The notes: a model not told the origin generated them from the letters alone. DNA of 64,000 nucleotides from Haladaptatus halobius (GCF_020618475.1 NZ_CP085335.1:2046001-2110000), one strand, 5' to 3'; positions 1 through 9,297 are shown, counted from the stretch's first letter. Translations and numbers: made by a program.

Positions 1-410
1 AAGCGGATGCCGAGACTGAACGCCCAGTTCGACAGGCCGAGGATAGAGAGGGCGAGTGCACTGCCGGCCAGCGAGACGTTCTTCAGGAACTGCGTCATCT
101 CGTTCTGCTGTTGTTCCTCCGGAACGGCCCAGAAGTCGTGCATCGTGAGGGCCGCGACGACGAGGAACACCGTGACGGCCGCCGCACCTAGGACGGGGAG
201 AACGCCGGTCACGATGGCGATTCCGCCGAGGACGAGCACTGCGCCTGACCCGAGAACCGACAGCCTCGCTGCGGGAAGTCCCTTGTGCCGGGCGTAGCCG
301 GTCATCCCCTCGGCGTCCAGGAAGTGGTTCAACCCCGTGAAAGCGATGACGCCGCCGAAGAGCACGCGGGCGACGAGTAGCACGATACCCTCGAACCCGG
401 TAACCGCCAT
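1..410 (-). CDS. DoxX family membrane protein (C-terminus outside window)
   Basis: The reverse strand reads an open frame from the ATG at 408-410 to the window edge, about 136 residues without a stop. It has four hydrophobic segments. The first is preceded by MAVTGFEGIVLLVARVLF and followed by a conserved LNHF motif, as in DoxX/SURF4-like quinol-associated membrane proteins. The family is linked to redox and thiosulfate/quinol chemistry, but the substrate cannot be read here. It is divergent from the HxlR regulator at 562, which probably controls it. The 3' end is cut by the window. Confidence 0.8.
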   Translation of the reverse strand, partial: MAVTGFEGIVLLVARVLFGGVIAFTGLNHFLDAEGMTGYARHKGLPAARLSVLGSGAVLVLGGIAIVTGVLPVLGAAAVTVFLVVAALTMHDFWAVPEEQQQNEMTQFLKNVSLAGSALALSILGLSNWAFSLGIR

Positions 411-487
411 CAGTCGTCTACCTCCATGAGCGAACCGCGTCGTTCGGTGGTCGGTACGGTCGTGTCGGAGTCGCTCTGCAAAATAAG

Positions 488-518
488 TTTCACAACGTTA
501 CCTGGTTCGTTTCAGAAC
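488..518. promoter_or_regulatory. Direct repeat between doxX-like and hxlR genes, candidate operator
   Basis: TTTCACAAC (488-496) and TTTCAGAAC (510-518) form an 8-of-9 direct repeat with 22-base periodicity, about two helical turns. The second copy abuts the TATA box at 520-529 of the rightward gene. HxlR proteins bind DNA as dimers near divergent promoters, so this is a reasonable operator candidate. This is inference from position and repetition only. Confidence 0.35.
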
Positions 519-519
519 C

Positions 520-529
520 TATATATAAG
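520..529 (+). promoter_or_regulatory. TATA box of hxlR-type regulator
   Basis: TATATATAAG lies 33 bases before the ATG at 562, predicting transcription from about 547 and a leader of about 15 bases. It is the strongest TATA-like sequence in this intergenic region. Confidence 0.6.
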
Positions 530-561
530 TTCGGAGACAGAGGTAATAGTAGATAACATCG

Positions 562-900
562 ATGCCATCGACGCTTGAACGCTTCGAGACGACGGTCGAA
601 GAGCAGAATGCGGAGGTGTGTGCGGTCGTCGAAGCCGTCGGGCAGATCGGCTCGCAGTGGCGCCTGATCGTCCTCCACGACCTCGCCGACGGCGAACAGC
701 GGTTCAACGAACTCAAACGCTCGACGAGCGCCAATTCGCGGACGCTGTCGCGAGTGCTCGACGATCTTCAGGACGCCGGACTCGTCGACCGACGAGTCGA
801 AAACAAACCCCTCACCACGCACTACAGTCTCACGGAGAAGGGCTTCGCCCTGTGTCCCGTCTTCACCGACCTCGAAGAATGGGCCGATGAGTGGCTCTAG
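562..900 (+). CDS. HxlR/MarR-type winged-helix transcriptional regulator
   Basis: 112 residues, typical for a single-domain HxlR protein. The conserved cysteine of redox-sensing members is at residue 20, followed by the hallmark IGSQWRLIVLHDL, then the recognition helix around SANSRTLSRVLDDLQDAGLV and the wing (residues about 78-92, ending YSLTEKG). It is divergent from the DoxX-like gene, a common pairing in which the regulator senses electrophile or oxidative stress and controls the membrane partner. The start is supported by the TATA box upstream. Family assignment is firm; the signal is unknown. Confidence 0.88.
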   Translation: MPSTLERFETTVEEQNAEVCAVVEAVGQIGSQWRLIVLHDLADGEQRFNELKRSTSANSRTLSRVLDDLQDAGLVDRRVENKPLTTHYSLTEKGFALCPVFTDLEEWADEWL

Positions 901-1059
901 TTCGCCACGGGGCGGGAGAACAGTCTCGCTCGTCGGGAGAACGACGCCGGAAACCGTAGCGACGCCGATGCACCGCTCGGTAGGCGCGCGATTTGAGCGG
1001 TTTCCGGTTCGCGTGCAACTCTGCTCGAAAAAACGACCGTCGGCGACCGAATCGGCGTC

Positions 1060-1164
1060 TCAACCCTCGATGTCGGCACCGCAAGCCGGACAGACGTGGC
1101 TACCGTTGGCGTTGTTTTTCGTCCCTGTCCACCCGCACTCGGGGCACAGAAGGAGGTTCGACAT
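1060..1164 (-). CDS. 34-residue double zinc-knuckle microprotein
   Basis: A short frame from the ATG at 1162-1164 to TGA at 1060-1062 encodes 34 residues with two CPxCG-type knuckles: CPECGW at residues 7-12 and CPACGAD at 25-31. Such one-domain zinc-binding microproteins are common in haloarchaea and some have regulatory roles. GTTAAC near 1190 could be part of a promoter for a near-leaderless transcript. It lies between hxlR and ppc, on the other strand. Function is unknown; the four-cysteine pattern makes a real gene likely. Confidence 0.7.
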   Translation of the reverse strand: MSNLLLCPECGWTGTKNNANGSHVCPACGADIEG

Positions 1165-1303
1165 CCGATTCGACCATTCGGTTCCGTCCAGTTAACGCTA
1201 CCCCCTCTCTCCACGCCGAACCGTCTCCGTCCGGAACGTACCGGGCGTTCGCAGTTTTCCCCTCAGACCGACGTTTTACGTGCCGTGACGACGACTATCC
1301 GGT

Positions 1304-3991
1304 ATGCGATTGCATGCCAGAGATGTACGGCAAGACGTGCGCGAACTAGCCGCCCTGTTGGGCGACGTGCTCTCCCGGCAAGCATCGACCGAGGCATTCG
1401 AGACGGTCGAAACCTTGCGAACGGGTGCCATCGATTACCGGCGCGGCGACGCCGACTCCCGCGATACGCTCCGGGACGAAATCGCTCGCCTCTCGCCCGA
1501 ACGCACGGGCCACGTCGCGCGGGCGTTCGCCACCTACTTCGAACTCATCAACCTCGCCGAGGAGCGCCAGCGCGTGCGGGCCATCCGCGAGGGAACGCAG
1601 GCCGGAACGCTGGAGGACAGTCTCCGCACCACCGCCGAGACGCTCGCAGAGGAGGACGCCGACTCGGAGACCGTCCGGCAGGTGCTGGAGGACGTGAACG
1701 TCGTCCCGACGTTCACCGCGCACCCGACCGAGGCTCGCCGGAAGACGGTGAAGGCGAAGCTCCGCTCGGTCGCGTTCCTGCTCGAAGAACTGGACGAACA
1801 CCGTCTCACCGACCGCGAACGCGAGCGAGTCGAACGTCGACTGGAGAGCGAGATAATGGGCCTCTGGGAGACGCGACAGGTCAGAAAACGACGCCCAGAG
1901 GTGGCGGACGAGGCGCGAAACGTCCTCTGGTATCTGGAGAACGTTCTCTTCGACATCGTCGGCGAGGTGTACGACGAACTCGACCGAACCATCGGCGAAG
2001 AGTTCGACGCCGACGTTCCCGAACTGTTCGCCTTCCGGTCGTGGGCCGGGAGCGACCGCGACGGCAACCCGCACGTCACGCCCGAGGTCACGGCGGAGAC
2101 GCTCGACCATCAGCGCGAGAGCGTGCTGGCGCGCTACCGCGACGAACTGAAGCGACTCTCGGGCGTTCTCAGTCAGGACGGTGACCGAGTCGAGACGAGC
2201 GGTCGGTTCGAATCGAGCCTCGACTCCGACCGGGAGCGATTTCCCACCATCGCCGAGCGGGCGACCGCCCGCTACCCCGACGAACCCTACCGCCAGAAAC
2301 TCGCCCTTATGCGCGAGCGAATCGACCGTGTCGGGGGCGTGCGCCCCGGCGGCTACGAGGACGCCGACGAACTGCTGGCCGACGTGGACGTCATCGTCGA
2401 CAGCCTCGGAGCAAACGGCGCGGAGAGCGTGGTCGAGGCGGAGGTCGAACCGCTCCGGCGGCGCGTCGAGACGTTCGGTTTCACGCTCGCGGCGCTCGAT
2501 CTGCGCGACCATCAGGAGAACCACACGAGAGCCATCGCCGAAGTGCTGGAGCGCGAGGGCATCGATTACGAGTCGATGGACGAGGACGAGCGCATCGAAC
2601 TGCTCACCGAGGCGATTCTGCAGGACGAACGTCTCATCGACCTCGACCCGTCCGGCCTCTCGGACGCCGCGGGGCGGGTGCTGACGCTCTTTTCGGAGAC
2701 CGCCGACTGGCAGCGGGAGTACGGACAGGAGGCCATCGACACCTACTGCATCAGCATGACCGAGGAGCCGAGCCACGTCCTCGAGGTGCTGTTTCTCGCC
2801 GACCAAGCCGGAATCGCGGATCTGCCGGGGTACTGCGGACTGGACGTGGTTCCCCTGCTCGAAACCGAGTACGCCCTCTCGGGCGCCCGGCGCATCGTCG
2901 GGACGCTGTTCGAAAACGACGCCTACGCCGCCGCACTCGACGCTCGCGGGGGAACGCAGGAGATAATGCTCGGCTACTCCGACTCGAACAAGGAGAACGG
3001 CTTTCTCGCCGCGAACTGGAGCCTCTACCGCAATCAGAAGCGCCTCGCCGACATCGCGGACGATTACGACGTTACCCTCCGGTTGTTCCACGGGCGGGGT
3101 GGGTCGATATCGCGGGGCGGCGGCCCGATGAACGAAGCACTGCTGGCGCTTCCCCGCGAGACCGTCTCCGGACAGGTGAAGTTCACCGAGCAGGGCGAGG
3201 CCATCGCCGAGAAGTACGCCAACCCCGCCATCGCGGAGCGCAACGTCGAGCAGATGTTGGACGCCCAGATTCGCGCTCGGTACGACGCGCTCCGAGAGGA
3301 TAGCGAAACCGTCCCCGACGAGTGGGTCGAATCGATGGACACCGCCGCGGACGCCGCCCGCGAGGAGTACCGCGACCTACTCGAAACCGAGGGCTTCGTC
3401 GCTTACTTCGAGGAGACGACGCCGATTCGGGTCATCGAAGACCTCAACCTCGGCTCCCGGCCCGCCTCGCGGTCGGGCGAGCGAACCGTCGAGGATCTCC
3501 GCGCCATCCCTTGGGTGTTCTCGTGGACGCAGTCGCGCTGTATCCTACCGGGGTGGTACGCCCTCGCCGCGGGTTTCGACGCGTACTTGGAAAACGGCGG
3601 CGATGTAGACACCCTGCAGGAGATGTACGATGAGTGGCCCTTCTTCCGAACGACGCTCGACAACGCGGCGATGTCGCTCGCCCGCACCGACCTCGAAATC
3701 GCCGAGGAGTACGCGACGCTGGCGTCCGCCGACCTGCGAGACGAGTTCTTCCTCCGACTTCGGGCGGAGTACGACCGATGCGTCGAACTCGTCAGCGACA
3801 TCACTGGACGTAGCGGCCTTCTCGACCGGGAGTGGCTCCAAGAGAGCCTCTCGCGTCGGAATCCGTACGTCGACCCACTCAACCTCCTCCAAGTGCATCT
3901 GCTCCGCCAGAAGCATCTCACCGAGACCGAACGGCGCGCCCTCCGACTGACGGTGACCGGGGTCGCCGCCGGGATGAAGAACACCGGTTGA
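1304..3991 (+). CDS. ppc: Phosphoenolpyruvate carboxylase
   Basis: 895 residues, the length of bacterial-type PEPC. It converts PEP and bicarbonate to oxaloacetate, the anaplerotic entry to the TCA cycle. Diagnostic motifs are all present: TAHPTEARRKT with catalytic His140, GYSDSNKENG near residue 556, FHGRGGSISRGGGP near 594, and YANPAIAERNVEQ shortly after. The C-terminus ends in the usual hydrophobic tail, MKNTG. The start MRLHARDVRQDVREL matches the usual haloarchaeal N-terminus. It stands alone, with a convergent microprotein gene upstream and a Tat-exported protein downstream. Confidence 0.96.
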   Translation: MRLHARDVRQDVRELAALLGDVLSRQASTEAFETVETLRTGAIDYRRGDADSRDTLRDEIARLSPERTGHVARAFATYFELINLAEERQRVRAIREGTQAGTLEDSLRTTAETLAEEDADSETVRQVLEDVNVVPTFTAHPTEARRKTVKAKLRSVAFLLEELDEHRLTDRERERVERRLESEIMGLWETRQVRKRRPEVADEARNVLWYLENVLFDIVGEVYDELDRTIGEEFDADVPELFAFRSWAGSDRDGNPHVTPEVTAETLDHQRESVLARYRDELKRLSGVLSQDGDRVETSGRFESSLDSDRERFPTIAERATARYPDEPYRQKLALMRERIDRVGGVRPGGYEDADELLADVDVIVDSLGANGAESVVEAEVEPLRRRVETFGFTLAALDLRDHQENHTRAIAEVLEREGIDYESMDEDERIELLTEAILQDERLIDLDPSGLSDAAGRVLTLFSETADWQREYGQEAIDTYCISMTEEPSHVLEVLFLADQAGIADLPGYCGLDVVPLLETEYALSGARRIVGTLFENDAYAAALDARGGTQEIMLGYSDSNKENGFLAANWSLYRNQKRLADIADDYDVTLRLFHGRGGSISRGGGPMNEALLALPRETVSGQVKFTEQGEAIAEKYANPAIAERNVEQMLDAQIRARYDALREDSETVPDEWVESMDTAADAAREEYRDLLETEGFVAYFEETTPIRVIEDLNLGSRPASRSGERTVEDLRAIPWVFSWTQSRCILPGWYALAAGFDAYLENGGDVDTLQEMYDEWPFFRTTLDNAAMSLARTDLEIAEEYATLASADLRDEFFLRLRAEYDRCVELVSDITGRSGLLDREWLQESLSRRNPYVDPLNLLQVHLLRQKHLTETERRALRLTVTGVAAGMKNTG

Positions 3992-4048
3992 ACGTCGTCC
4001 GCAACAAAGATTACGGACGTTCGCGTCGCCCTTCGTTCGGGGGGAACG

Positions 4049-4564
4049 ATGACAGGACTCGACAGACGCGGATTTCTCCGATTGGCGGGGAGTTCGCTCG
4101 GACTCGCCGGCATCGCCGGGAGCGGAACCGCCCAGCAACTGAACCGGACGAACCGACGAATGGTGTTTCGCGACGCGCCCCAACTGTCGGACGCGTACCT
4201 GAACCGCATCGTGCTCGTCACCGAGCGGTCGGACGCGCGCGACCCGAACGTACCGCCCGTGGGTCGGTGCGGATTCGGTGACCCGTGGCCGCCAGAGAAC
4301 GTGGACGTGTACCAGGGGATTGTCGTCGAGTGGCGAAACGAGAACACCGCGGGATTCTTCGGCACGAATCCGACGGTTCGCGCCCAGAAGCTCGTCCGCC
4401 GGGAACTGTACGTCGAGCGCCGCGAGACGCCGGTTGAACTCGGGACGACGTTCGTCATCGGAAACGTCGTCCGGTGTCCGGGAGGGCTGGTCGGCGTGGA
4501 GGCGAATCAGATTCCGGGCATTCGGATTCGAACCGGGCCCGAGAACGAAAGCGGCGTCGGGTGA
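4049..4564 (+). CDS. Tat-exported protein of unknown function
   Basis: 171 residues. The N-terminus carries a twin-arginine signal (DRRGFLRLAG, residues 5-14) and an alanine/glycine-rich hydrophobic stretch ending near SGTAQQ, so export in folded form is likely. No lipobox cysteine follows, which suggests release or another anchor. The mature part holds a CGFGDPWPPENVDVYQG segment and a second half ending in RTGPENESGVG. I recognise no catalytic motif. It is 57 bases downstream of ppc and could be read from the same transcript, though a functional link is not evident. Confidence 0.75.
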   Translation: MTGLDRRGFLRLAGSSLGLAGIAGSGTAQQLNRTNRRMVFRDAPQLSDAYLNRIVLVTERSDARDPNVPPVGRCGFGDPWPPENVDVYQGIVVEWRNENTAGFFGTNPTVRAQKLVRRELYVERRETPVELGTTFVIGNVVRCPGGLVGVEANQIPGIRIRTGPENESGVG

Positions 4565-4604
4565 GCCGCGGCGGACGGGGGACTTCGAAACCGCGTCGGC
4601 TTCG

Positions 4605-5774
4605 TCAGGGCGTGAACACCGCCCTGACGCAGTCGTCCTCCTTGTGCTTGAACAGTTCATAGCCACGCGGCGCGTCCTCGAGCGAGAGCCGGTGCGTCGC
4701 CAGGTACGACGGGTCCATCTCGCCTTCCGCGGCGTGCTCCAGCAGTTGCGGGACGTACCGCTGTCCGTGCTGTTGGGCGGTGCGCACGGTGATTCCCTTG
4801 TTCATGATGACGCCGAGCGGGAACTTGTCCATCACGCCGTAGACGCCCAGTATCGACAGCGTTCCTCCCTTCCGGCAGGCGACCATCGCTTGGCGCAGCG
4901 CCTCACCGCGGTCGGTGTGCAGACGCAGTGACTGCTTCGCACGGTCGTAGGCGTGGGCGATGCCGGTCCCGTGCGCCTCCATCCCCACCGCGTCGATGCA
5001 GGCGTCGGGGCCGCGCCCGCCGGTCAGTGCCTTCAGTTCGTCGACGACGCTGTCGATCTCGGTGTAGTCGACGGTCTCGGAACCGGCTTCCTCCCTCGCC
5101 ATCCGCAACCGCTCTGGGAGGCGGTCGATACCGATAACGCGCTCTGCACCCATGAGGGAGGCGCTCTGTTGGGCCATGAGTCCCACTCCGCCGCAGCCCC
5201 AGACGGCGACGGTGTCGCCGGGCCGGATGTCGCAGAAGTCGGCGCCCATGTATCCAGTCGGCCACGCGTCGGAGACGAACAGTGCCTGCTCGTCGCTCAG
5301 TTCGTCGGGGACGTGAAAGCAGTTCTCGTCGGCGTGGGGGACGCGAACGTACTCGGCGTGCGCCCCCGCGTAGCCGCCGAAGGCGTGCGTGTAGCCGTAG
5401 ATTCCGGCGGTCGGGTAACCGAGTACCGGCTCCTGGAGCTCCGCGTTCGGATTCGTGTTGTCGCAGAGCGACCAGAGGTCGTCCCGACAGAAACCGCAGT
5501 TACCGCACCCGACGAACGACGGGACGACCACGCGGTCGCCCTCCTCCACCGTCTCCACTTTGCGGCCGACCGCCGCGACCTCGCCCATGAACTCGTGGCC
5601 GATGACGTCCCCCTCGCGCATCGTCGGGAGGTAGCCGTCGATGAAGTGCAGGTCGGAGCCGCAGGTCGTGGACAGCGTCACTCGCAGGACGACGTCGCGC
5701 GGGTTGACTATCTCGGGGTCGGGAACGGTCTCCACGCGGAGGTCGTTGACCCCTTCCCAGCAGAGCGCTCTCAC
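4605..5774 (-). CDS. Zinc-dependent alcohol/formaldehyde dehydrogenase family protein
   Basis: A medium-chain dehydrogenase of 389 residues from the GTG at 5772-5774. That start gives the usual MRALCWEG N-terminus and has a GAGGGGG ribosome-binding sequence nine bases upstream; a GTG at 5801 would overlap the preceding gene. Catalytic zinc ligands sit in TTCGSDLHFIDG and GHEFMGEVAAVG, the structural zinc cysteines in CGNCGFCRDDLWSLC, and the NAD-binding GCGGVG follows. The sequence resembles glutathione-independent formaldehyde dehydrogenases. It is 13 bases behind the SRPBCC gene and probably co-transcribed. Confidence 0.88.
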   Translation of the reverse strand: MRALCWEGVNDLRVETVPDPEIVNPRDVVLRVTLSTTCGSDLHFIDGYLPTMREGDVIGHEFMGEVAAVGRKVETVEEGDRVVVPSFVGCGNCGFCRDDLWSLCDNTNPNAELQEPVLGYPTAGIYGYTHAFGGYAGAHAEYVRVPHADENCFHVPDELSDEQALFVSDAWPTGYMGADFCDIRPGDTVAVWGCGGVGLMAQQSASLMGAERVIGIDRLPERLRMAREEAGSETVDYTEIDSVVDELKALTGGRGPDACIDAVGMEAHGTGIAHAYDRAKQSLRLHTDRGEALRQAMVACRKGGTLSILGVYGVMDKFPLGVIMNKGITVRTAQQHGQRYVPQLLEHAAEGEMDPSYLATHRLSLEDAPRGYELFKHKEDDCVRAVFTP

Positions 5775-5787
5775 GGTCGTCGCCCCC

Positions 5788-6540
5788 TCATACCCTATCA
5801 CCGCTCCCGCGAGCGGACGAGTTGCGTTCGAGCGTCGGAATCTCCCCGGTTTCGGCGAGGCTCTTGAAGCGGCGGAGTGCCTTTTTCGTAATCGCGTCGG
5901 GGACGACGCCCAGACGCTTCATCGCCGCGTCGCCGAGTGCGCCGCCCGGCGGGTCGAAACGGAAGCGAAGCGTCACCTCCGTTCCTCGGTCGCCCGGTGC
6001 CGGACGAAAGCGCACCGAACCCTCGTTGGGCAGCGATGCGCCTTCGAGCGACTCCCAGCGCAGGAACTCCCCGGGACGCTCCTCGACGACCCGCGAGTCC
6101 CACGCCACGTTCCGTCCGAACGAACCGCGCAGCGTCCAATGCTGGCGATCCTCGCTCGGCGAATCGACTTCGGCGAAGTGTCCCATGACGCGCGCCAGAT
6201 GCTCAGGGTCGCGCCAGAAGCGGTACAGTTCGTCCGCGGATCGTCCGACGGTGATGGAACGCTCCATCCCCGTCGCGTCGGCGGGCGCTCCGACTTCGCG
6301 TCGTTCACGGTCGGTCGCGGTGCTCGTATCGGGCGCTCGAAGCGGACGACCGCGCCCGTCGACGCTCCGGTAGAACAGCCAGCCGCCGACGAACGCCATC
6401 GCCGCCCCGCCCAGCGAGCGCCGCTTGAGGCCGAGCGTCAAGAGCATCCCGCCGAGCGCCGCGAAGACCATCCGCGCCCCTCGGCCGGCGTCGGTTTTCG
6501 AAGTCGCGGAGGCCGGTACGGACGTGATTTTCATCGGCAT
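5788..6540 (-). CDS. Membrane-anchored SRPBCC (START/cyclase-like) protein
   Basis: 250 residues. Residues about 24-58 form two hydrophobic segments (a DUF2892-like anchor). Residues about 90-225 match the SRPBCC fold, with SADELYRFWRDPEHLARVMGHF at the start and EVTLRFRFDPPGG in the sheet. Such domains bind hydrophobic ligands; this arrangement is often found with alcohol dehydrogenases of the type encoded just downstream, so a shared envelope-stress or redox role is plausible but unproven. The ATG at 6538-6540 has GGGGGATG upstream; a second ATG two codons in is possible. Confidence 0.78.
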   Translation of the reverse strand: MPMKITSVPASATSKTDAGRGARMVFAALGGMLLTLGLKRRSLGGAAMAFVGGWLFYRSVDGRGRPLRAPDTSTATDRERREVGAPADATGMERSITVGRSADELYRFWRDPEHLARVMGHFAEVDSPSEDRQHWTLRGSFGRNVAWDSRVVEERPGEFLRWESLEGASLPNEGSVRFRPAPGDRGTEVTLRFRFDPPGGALGDAAMKRLGVVPDAITKKALRRFKSLAETGEIPTLERNSSARGSGDRV

Positions 6541-6679
6541 GTGATAACATCCCCCACAAAGAACTTGCTAGGGTCGTTATTGTACTTTGTGACCGCCGCG
6601 CGCCGCGGTCGAGCGCGACGATCGGAAGATTCGACGGGGAATCGGGCAACCTTTCCGCACGCGCGACCGAGGGACGACC

Positions 6680-7189
6680 GTGAGCGCTGACATCCCGGTT
6701 CGCGTCGAGGTGCATCCGAACCGAGAGGCGGTCGTGGAGTTCGACCCCGACCTCACGTTCGAGTGTGTCGATAGCTGCACGTGGTGCTGTCACCACGGCG
6801 TCCTGCTGTACGACCGGGAGTTCTTCGAACTCGGCGACCGGGCGAACCTCGACGAGGCGACGACGCGGTTCCGCGGCGAGGATTTCGTCCGGCGCGAGGA
6901 GAAGGGCCACGAGCACACCGCCGAGGACGGGCAGGCGTGCCACTTCCTGTGCGAAGATGGCCTCTGCGAACTTCACGCCGAACACGACTGGAAACCCGCG
7001 CGCTGTTCGGTCTACCCGCTCTCCGTTCGCTGGGAGGACGGCGAGATTCGCGTCGACGTTCGAGACTCGGCGTGGGAACACTGCGAGGGGATGAACGTGA
7101 GCGAGCGCAAGGTCATCGACAACCTCGACGCCTTTCTGCCCGAGTATCTCTGGGAACTGCCGAATCCGGACTCGGAGCGCGAACTCTAG
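6680..7189 (+). CDS. YkgJ-type cysteine-cluster protein (putative Zn/Fe chelator)
   Basis: 169 residues with the spaced cysteines of the YkgJ/UPF0153 family: Cys29, 33, 36 and 37 in the segment after TFECVDSCTWCC, then Cys87, 91, 96 and 109. The family is thought to bind zinc or an Fe-S cluster; biochemical function is not established. The gene overlaps the thioesterase gene tail to tail by four bases (CTAG). The start is the ATG at 6680, 140 bases from the divergent SRPBCC gene. Confidence 0.8.
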   Translation: MSADIPVRVEVHPNREAVVEFDPDLTFECVDSCTWCCHHGVLLYDREFFELGDRANLDEATTRFRGEDFVRREEKGHEHTAEDGQACHFLCEDGLCELHAEHDWKPARCSVYPLSVRWEDGEIRVDVRDSAWEHCEGMNVSERKVIDNLDAFLPEYLWELPNPDSEREL

Positions 7190-7623
7190 TCTTCGCCGGA
7201 GAAGGCGTCGTCGCGGAGTTCCCGTCCGCGGTCGGTTTCGACGCCCAACTCGGGCACCGGCGTCGGCTTCCCGTCGTCGCCCACCGCGACGAAGACGAAG
7301 TACGATTCGGTGGTCTGTTCTCGTTCCCCGGTTCGAGGCTCCTCGCGGAACGCTCGGAGCCTCACCTTCACGCTCGTCTTTCCGGCGTCGTAGACGTACG
7401 ACCGAATGACGGTCGTGTCGCCGACCGGAATCGGGCGGTGGAAATCCATCTGGTCGACGCTGGCGGTGACGCAGGTTTCGCCCGCAAAGCGCATCGCCGA
7501 CATCGCGCCGATCTCGTCCATCCACTTCATCACGATGCCGCCGTGGGCGGTCTCGTAGTTGTTCGCGTGGTTCGGTTGGACGCGCTCCCGGTTCTCGATG
7601 TAGGTGTCCATCAGCGTCGGCAT
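7186..7623 (-). CDS. Hotdog-fold acyl-CoA thioesterase
   Basis: 145 residues, a single hotdog domain. Conserved family signatures are NYETAHGGIVMKWMDEIG (helix with the active-site region), then ASVDQMDFHRPIPVGD and SYVYDAGKTSVKV, as in acyl-CoA hydrolases of the YciA/BACH group. It cleaves acyl-CoA to free acid and CoA in the cytosol. No lipid gene is adjacent. The start MPTLMDTYIENRE is normal for haloarchaeal members. Confidence 0.88.
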   Translation of the reverse strand: MPTLMDTYIENRERVQPNHANNYETAHGGIVMKWMDEIGAMSAMRFAGETCVTASVDQMDFHRPIPVGDTTVIRSYVYDAGKTSVKVRLRAFREEPRTGEREQTTESYFVFVAVGDDGKPTPVPELGVETDRGRELRDDAFSGED

Positions 7624-7681
7624 GCGGAGGGCTACCGCCAGCGCGCGGATAGTCCTTGTGCAAAGGGGCGACGGGGCGGTA

Positions 7682-8512
7682 TCACGAACCGACGACGGTC
7701 GCCCACCCGACGAAGACGACCAGCGCGCCGAGGACGGTGCTGGCGACCGCGTGGGTACGAAGTTCGTCGAGGAGGTAGTGGGCGTCGTCGCTCAGTTGCG
7801 CCACCTCGTATACCTCGCCGCCGAGCTCGCAGCGGGGGAGGAAGTCCATCGCAACGTGGAGGAAGACGCCCGCGGCGAATCCGAAGACGAGACCGTTCAC
7901 GGCGTCGCTGGAGGGGAGTCGGAGGAGCGCCGAGAGCGTGGCGGTGATGCCCACGCCAGCGGCGGGCAGGAGGAGGACGGAGGCGGGCTTGCCCGCGCGT
8001 TCGAGTCGGTGGGCCGCGACGTAGCCCGCGGGACCTTTGTGCGAGACGATGGCGAGGCCGAGCAGCAGTCCGAGGTCGGGCATGTTCCCGTAGACGAGAC
8101 CGATGATGGCTCCCGCCGCGAACGAGTGGGCGGTCAGTTCGGCGGCGGCGTGGTCGAGCGGAACGTCGAGATGGGTCGCTCGATGGCCAATGGTGTGCGC
8201 GCCGAACCCGGTCAGAACGCCGAGCGCGATGCCGAACCCACCGAACTTTGGATGGTGTTCGATGGCGTCGGGAACGAGGAAGATGGCGGCGCTGGTTATC
8301 ATCGCGCCACTGGCGAGGCCGAACGCCCAGACGAGCTTTTTCGCGTGCGTGGCCTCACCCCCGCGTGCGCCGAGCGCGGCGGCTCCCGCCATCGCGCCGA
8401 ACGCCACCCATCCGACGGTGAGAACCTTGTCGAGACCCGCGGACGCTGCGACGCCCGAGAGGACGACGAATGCGACGAATCCGGCGAGTCCCAGCCGAGA
8501 TAGTCGTTGCAT
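7682..8512 (-). CDS. ZIP-family metal transporter
   Basis: 276 residues with about eight hydrophobic helices. Metal-site motifs of the ZIP family are in the central helices: LTAHSFAAGAIIG and AIVSHKGPAGYVAAHR, plus the histidine pair in HVAMDFLP. Haloarchaeal ZIPs of this type are predicted zinc or iron importers in the cytoplasmic membrane. The gene stands alone on the minus strand, 101 bases from the divergent DUF2071 gene. Substrate is not deducible. Confidence 0.82.
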   Translation of the reverse strand: MQRLSRLGLAGFVAFVVLSGVAASAGLDKVLTVGWVAFGAMAGAAALGARGGEATHAKKLVWAFGLASGAMITSAAIFLVPDAIEHHPKFGGFGIALGVLTGFGAHTIGHRATHLDVPLDHAAAELTAHSFAAGAIIGLVYGNMPDLGLLLGLAIVSHKGPAGYVAAHRLERAGKPASVLLLPAAGVGITATLSALLRLPSSDAVNGLVFGFAAGVFLHVAMDFLPRCELGGEVYEVAQLSDDAHYLLDELRTHAVASTVLGALVVFVGWATVVGS

Positions 8513-8613
8513 AGTTATTAACTCTCAAACCAATCTTAGTAAGTTCGTCGCTTCTCGGCCGGAACACTGTTTTTCTGCGACGAACTCGACACGAGTAACG
8601 CGGTCGTAGCCCG

Positions 8614-9297
8614 ATGCGCGCGCTCCAGTTCACGTGGCGGGATTGCCTGTTCGTCCACTGGCGGGTCGACAGCCGCGACCTCCGAACCGCCGTCCCCGAT
8701 TCGCTGGCGCTCGACACCCGCGACGGGCAGGTCTGGGTCAGCGCCCTCGCGTCGACCATCGAGGACGCTCGACCGCCGGGGGTGCCGGCGCGGTTCGGGA
8801 TGACCTTCTCGCAAGTCAACTTCCGAACCTACGTCCGACTCGGCCACACGCCGGGCATCTACTTCCTCAGTCTCGACACCTCCAGTCGACTGGCGACCCG
8901 CGTCGCGCGGACACTCTACCGACTGCCGTACTACCACGCGGACGTCGCCATCGACTCCGGAAACCCCCACCGCGTCCGCAGTCGGCGCGTCGGAGTCGAC
9001 GCGCCTCCCGCCGAGTTCGAGGCAACCTACCGACCGGCGGGGTCGGCGACGACGCCGGAGTCGGGGTCGCTCTCGCGCTTCCTCGCGGAGCGATACCGCC
9101 TGTTCGTCCCGCAGGCCGGGATGCTCACGACACGCGTCGAGCACGACCCGTGGTACCTCTACGAGGTGGACGGGGAGGTGATGGCGGAGTCGCTGTTCGA
9201 GGCGGTCGGACTGTCTATCCCGGACGCGGAACCGCGAGTTCGGTACTGTCCACGGATGGAGTTTCGCGTTCACGCCCCGACGCGATTGGACGAGTAG
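8614..9297 (+). CDS. DUF2071 (YqjF-like) protein
   Basis: 227 residues. The typical DUF2071 opening is present (TWRDCLFVHWRVDSRDL, then VPDSLALDTRDGQVWVS), followed by FSQVNFRTYVRLGHTPGIYF and the late WYLYEVDGEV segment. The fold is related to acetoacetate decarboxylase, but no reaction is assigned to the family. The gene is monocistronic by position. Confidence 0.85.
   Translation: MRALQFTWRDCLFVHWRVDSRDLRTAVPDSLALDTRDGQVWVSALASTIEDARPPGVPARFGMTFSQVNFRTYVRLGHTPGIYFLSLDTSSRLATRVARTLYRLPYYHADVAIDSGNPHRVRSRRVGVDAPPAEFEATYRPAGSATTPESGSLSRFLAERYRLFVPQAGMLTTRVEHDPWYLYEVDGEVMAESLFEAVGLSIPDAEPRVRYCPRMEFRVHAPTRLDE

Noticed and set aside
1346..3091. 581-codon open frame antisense to ppc
   Set aside because: Shadow of the highly GC-biased third codon positions of ppc; no family resemblance and the sense gene is certain.
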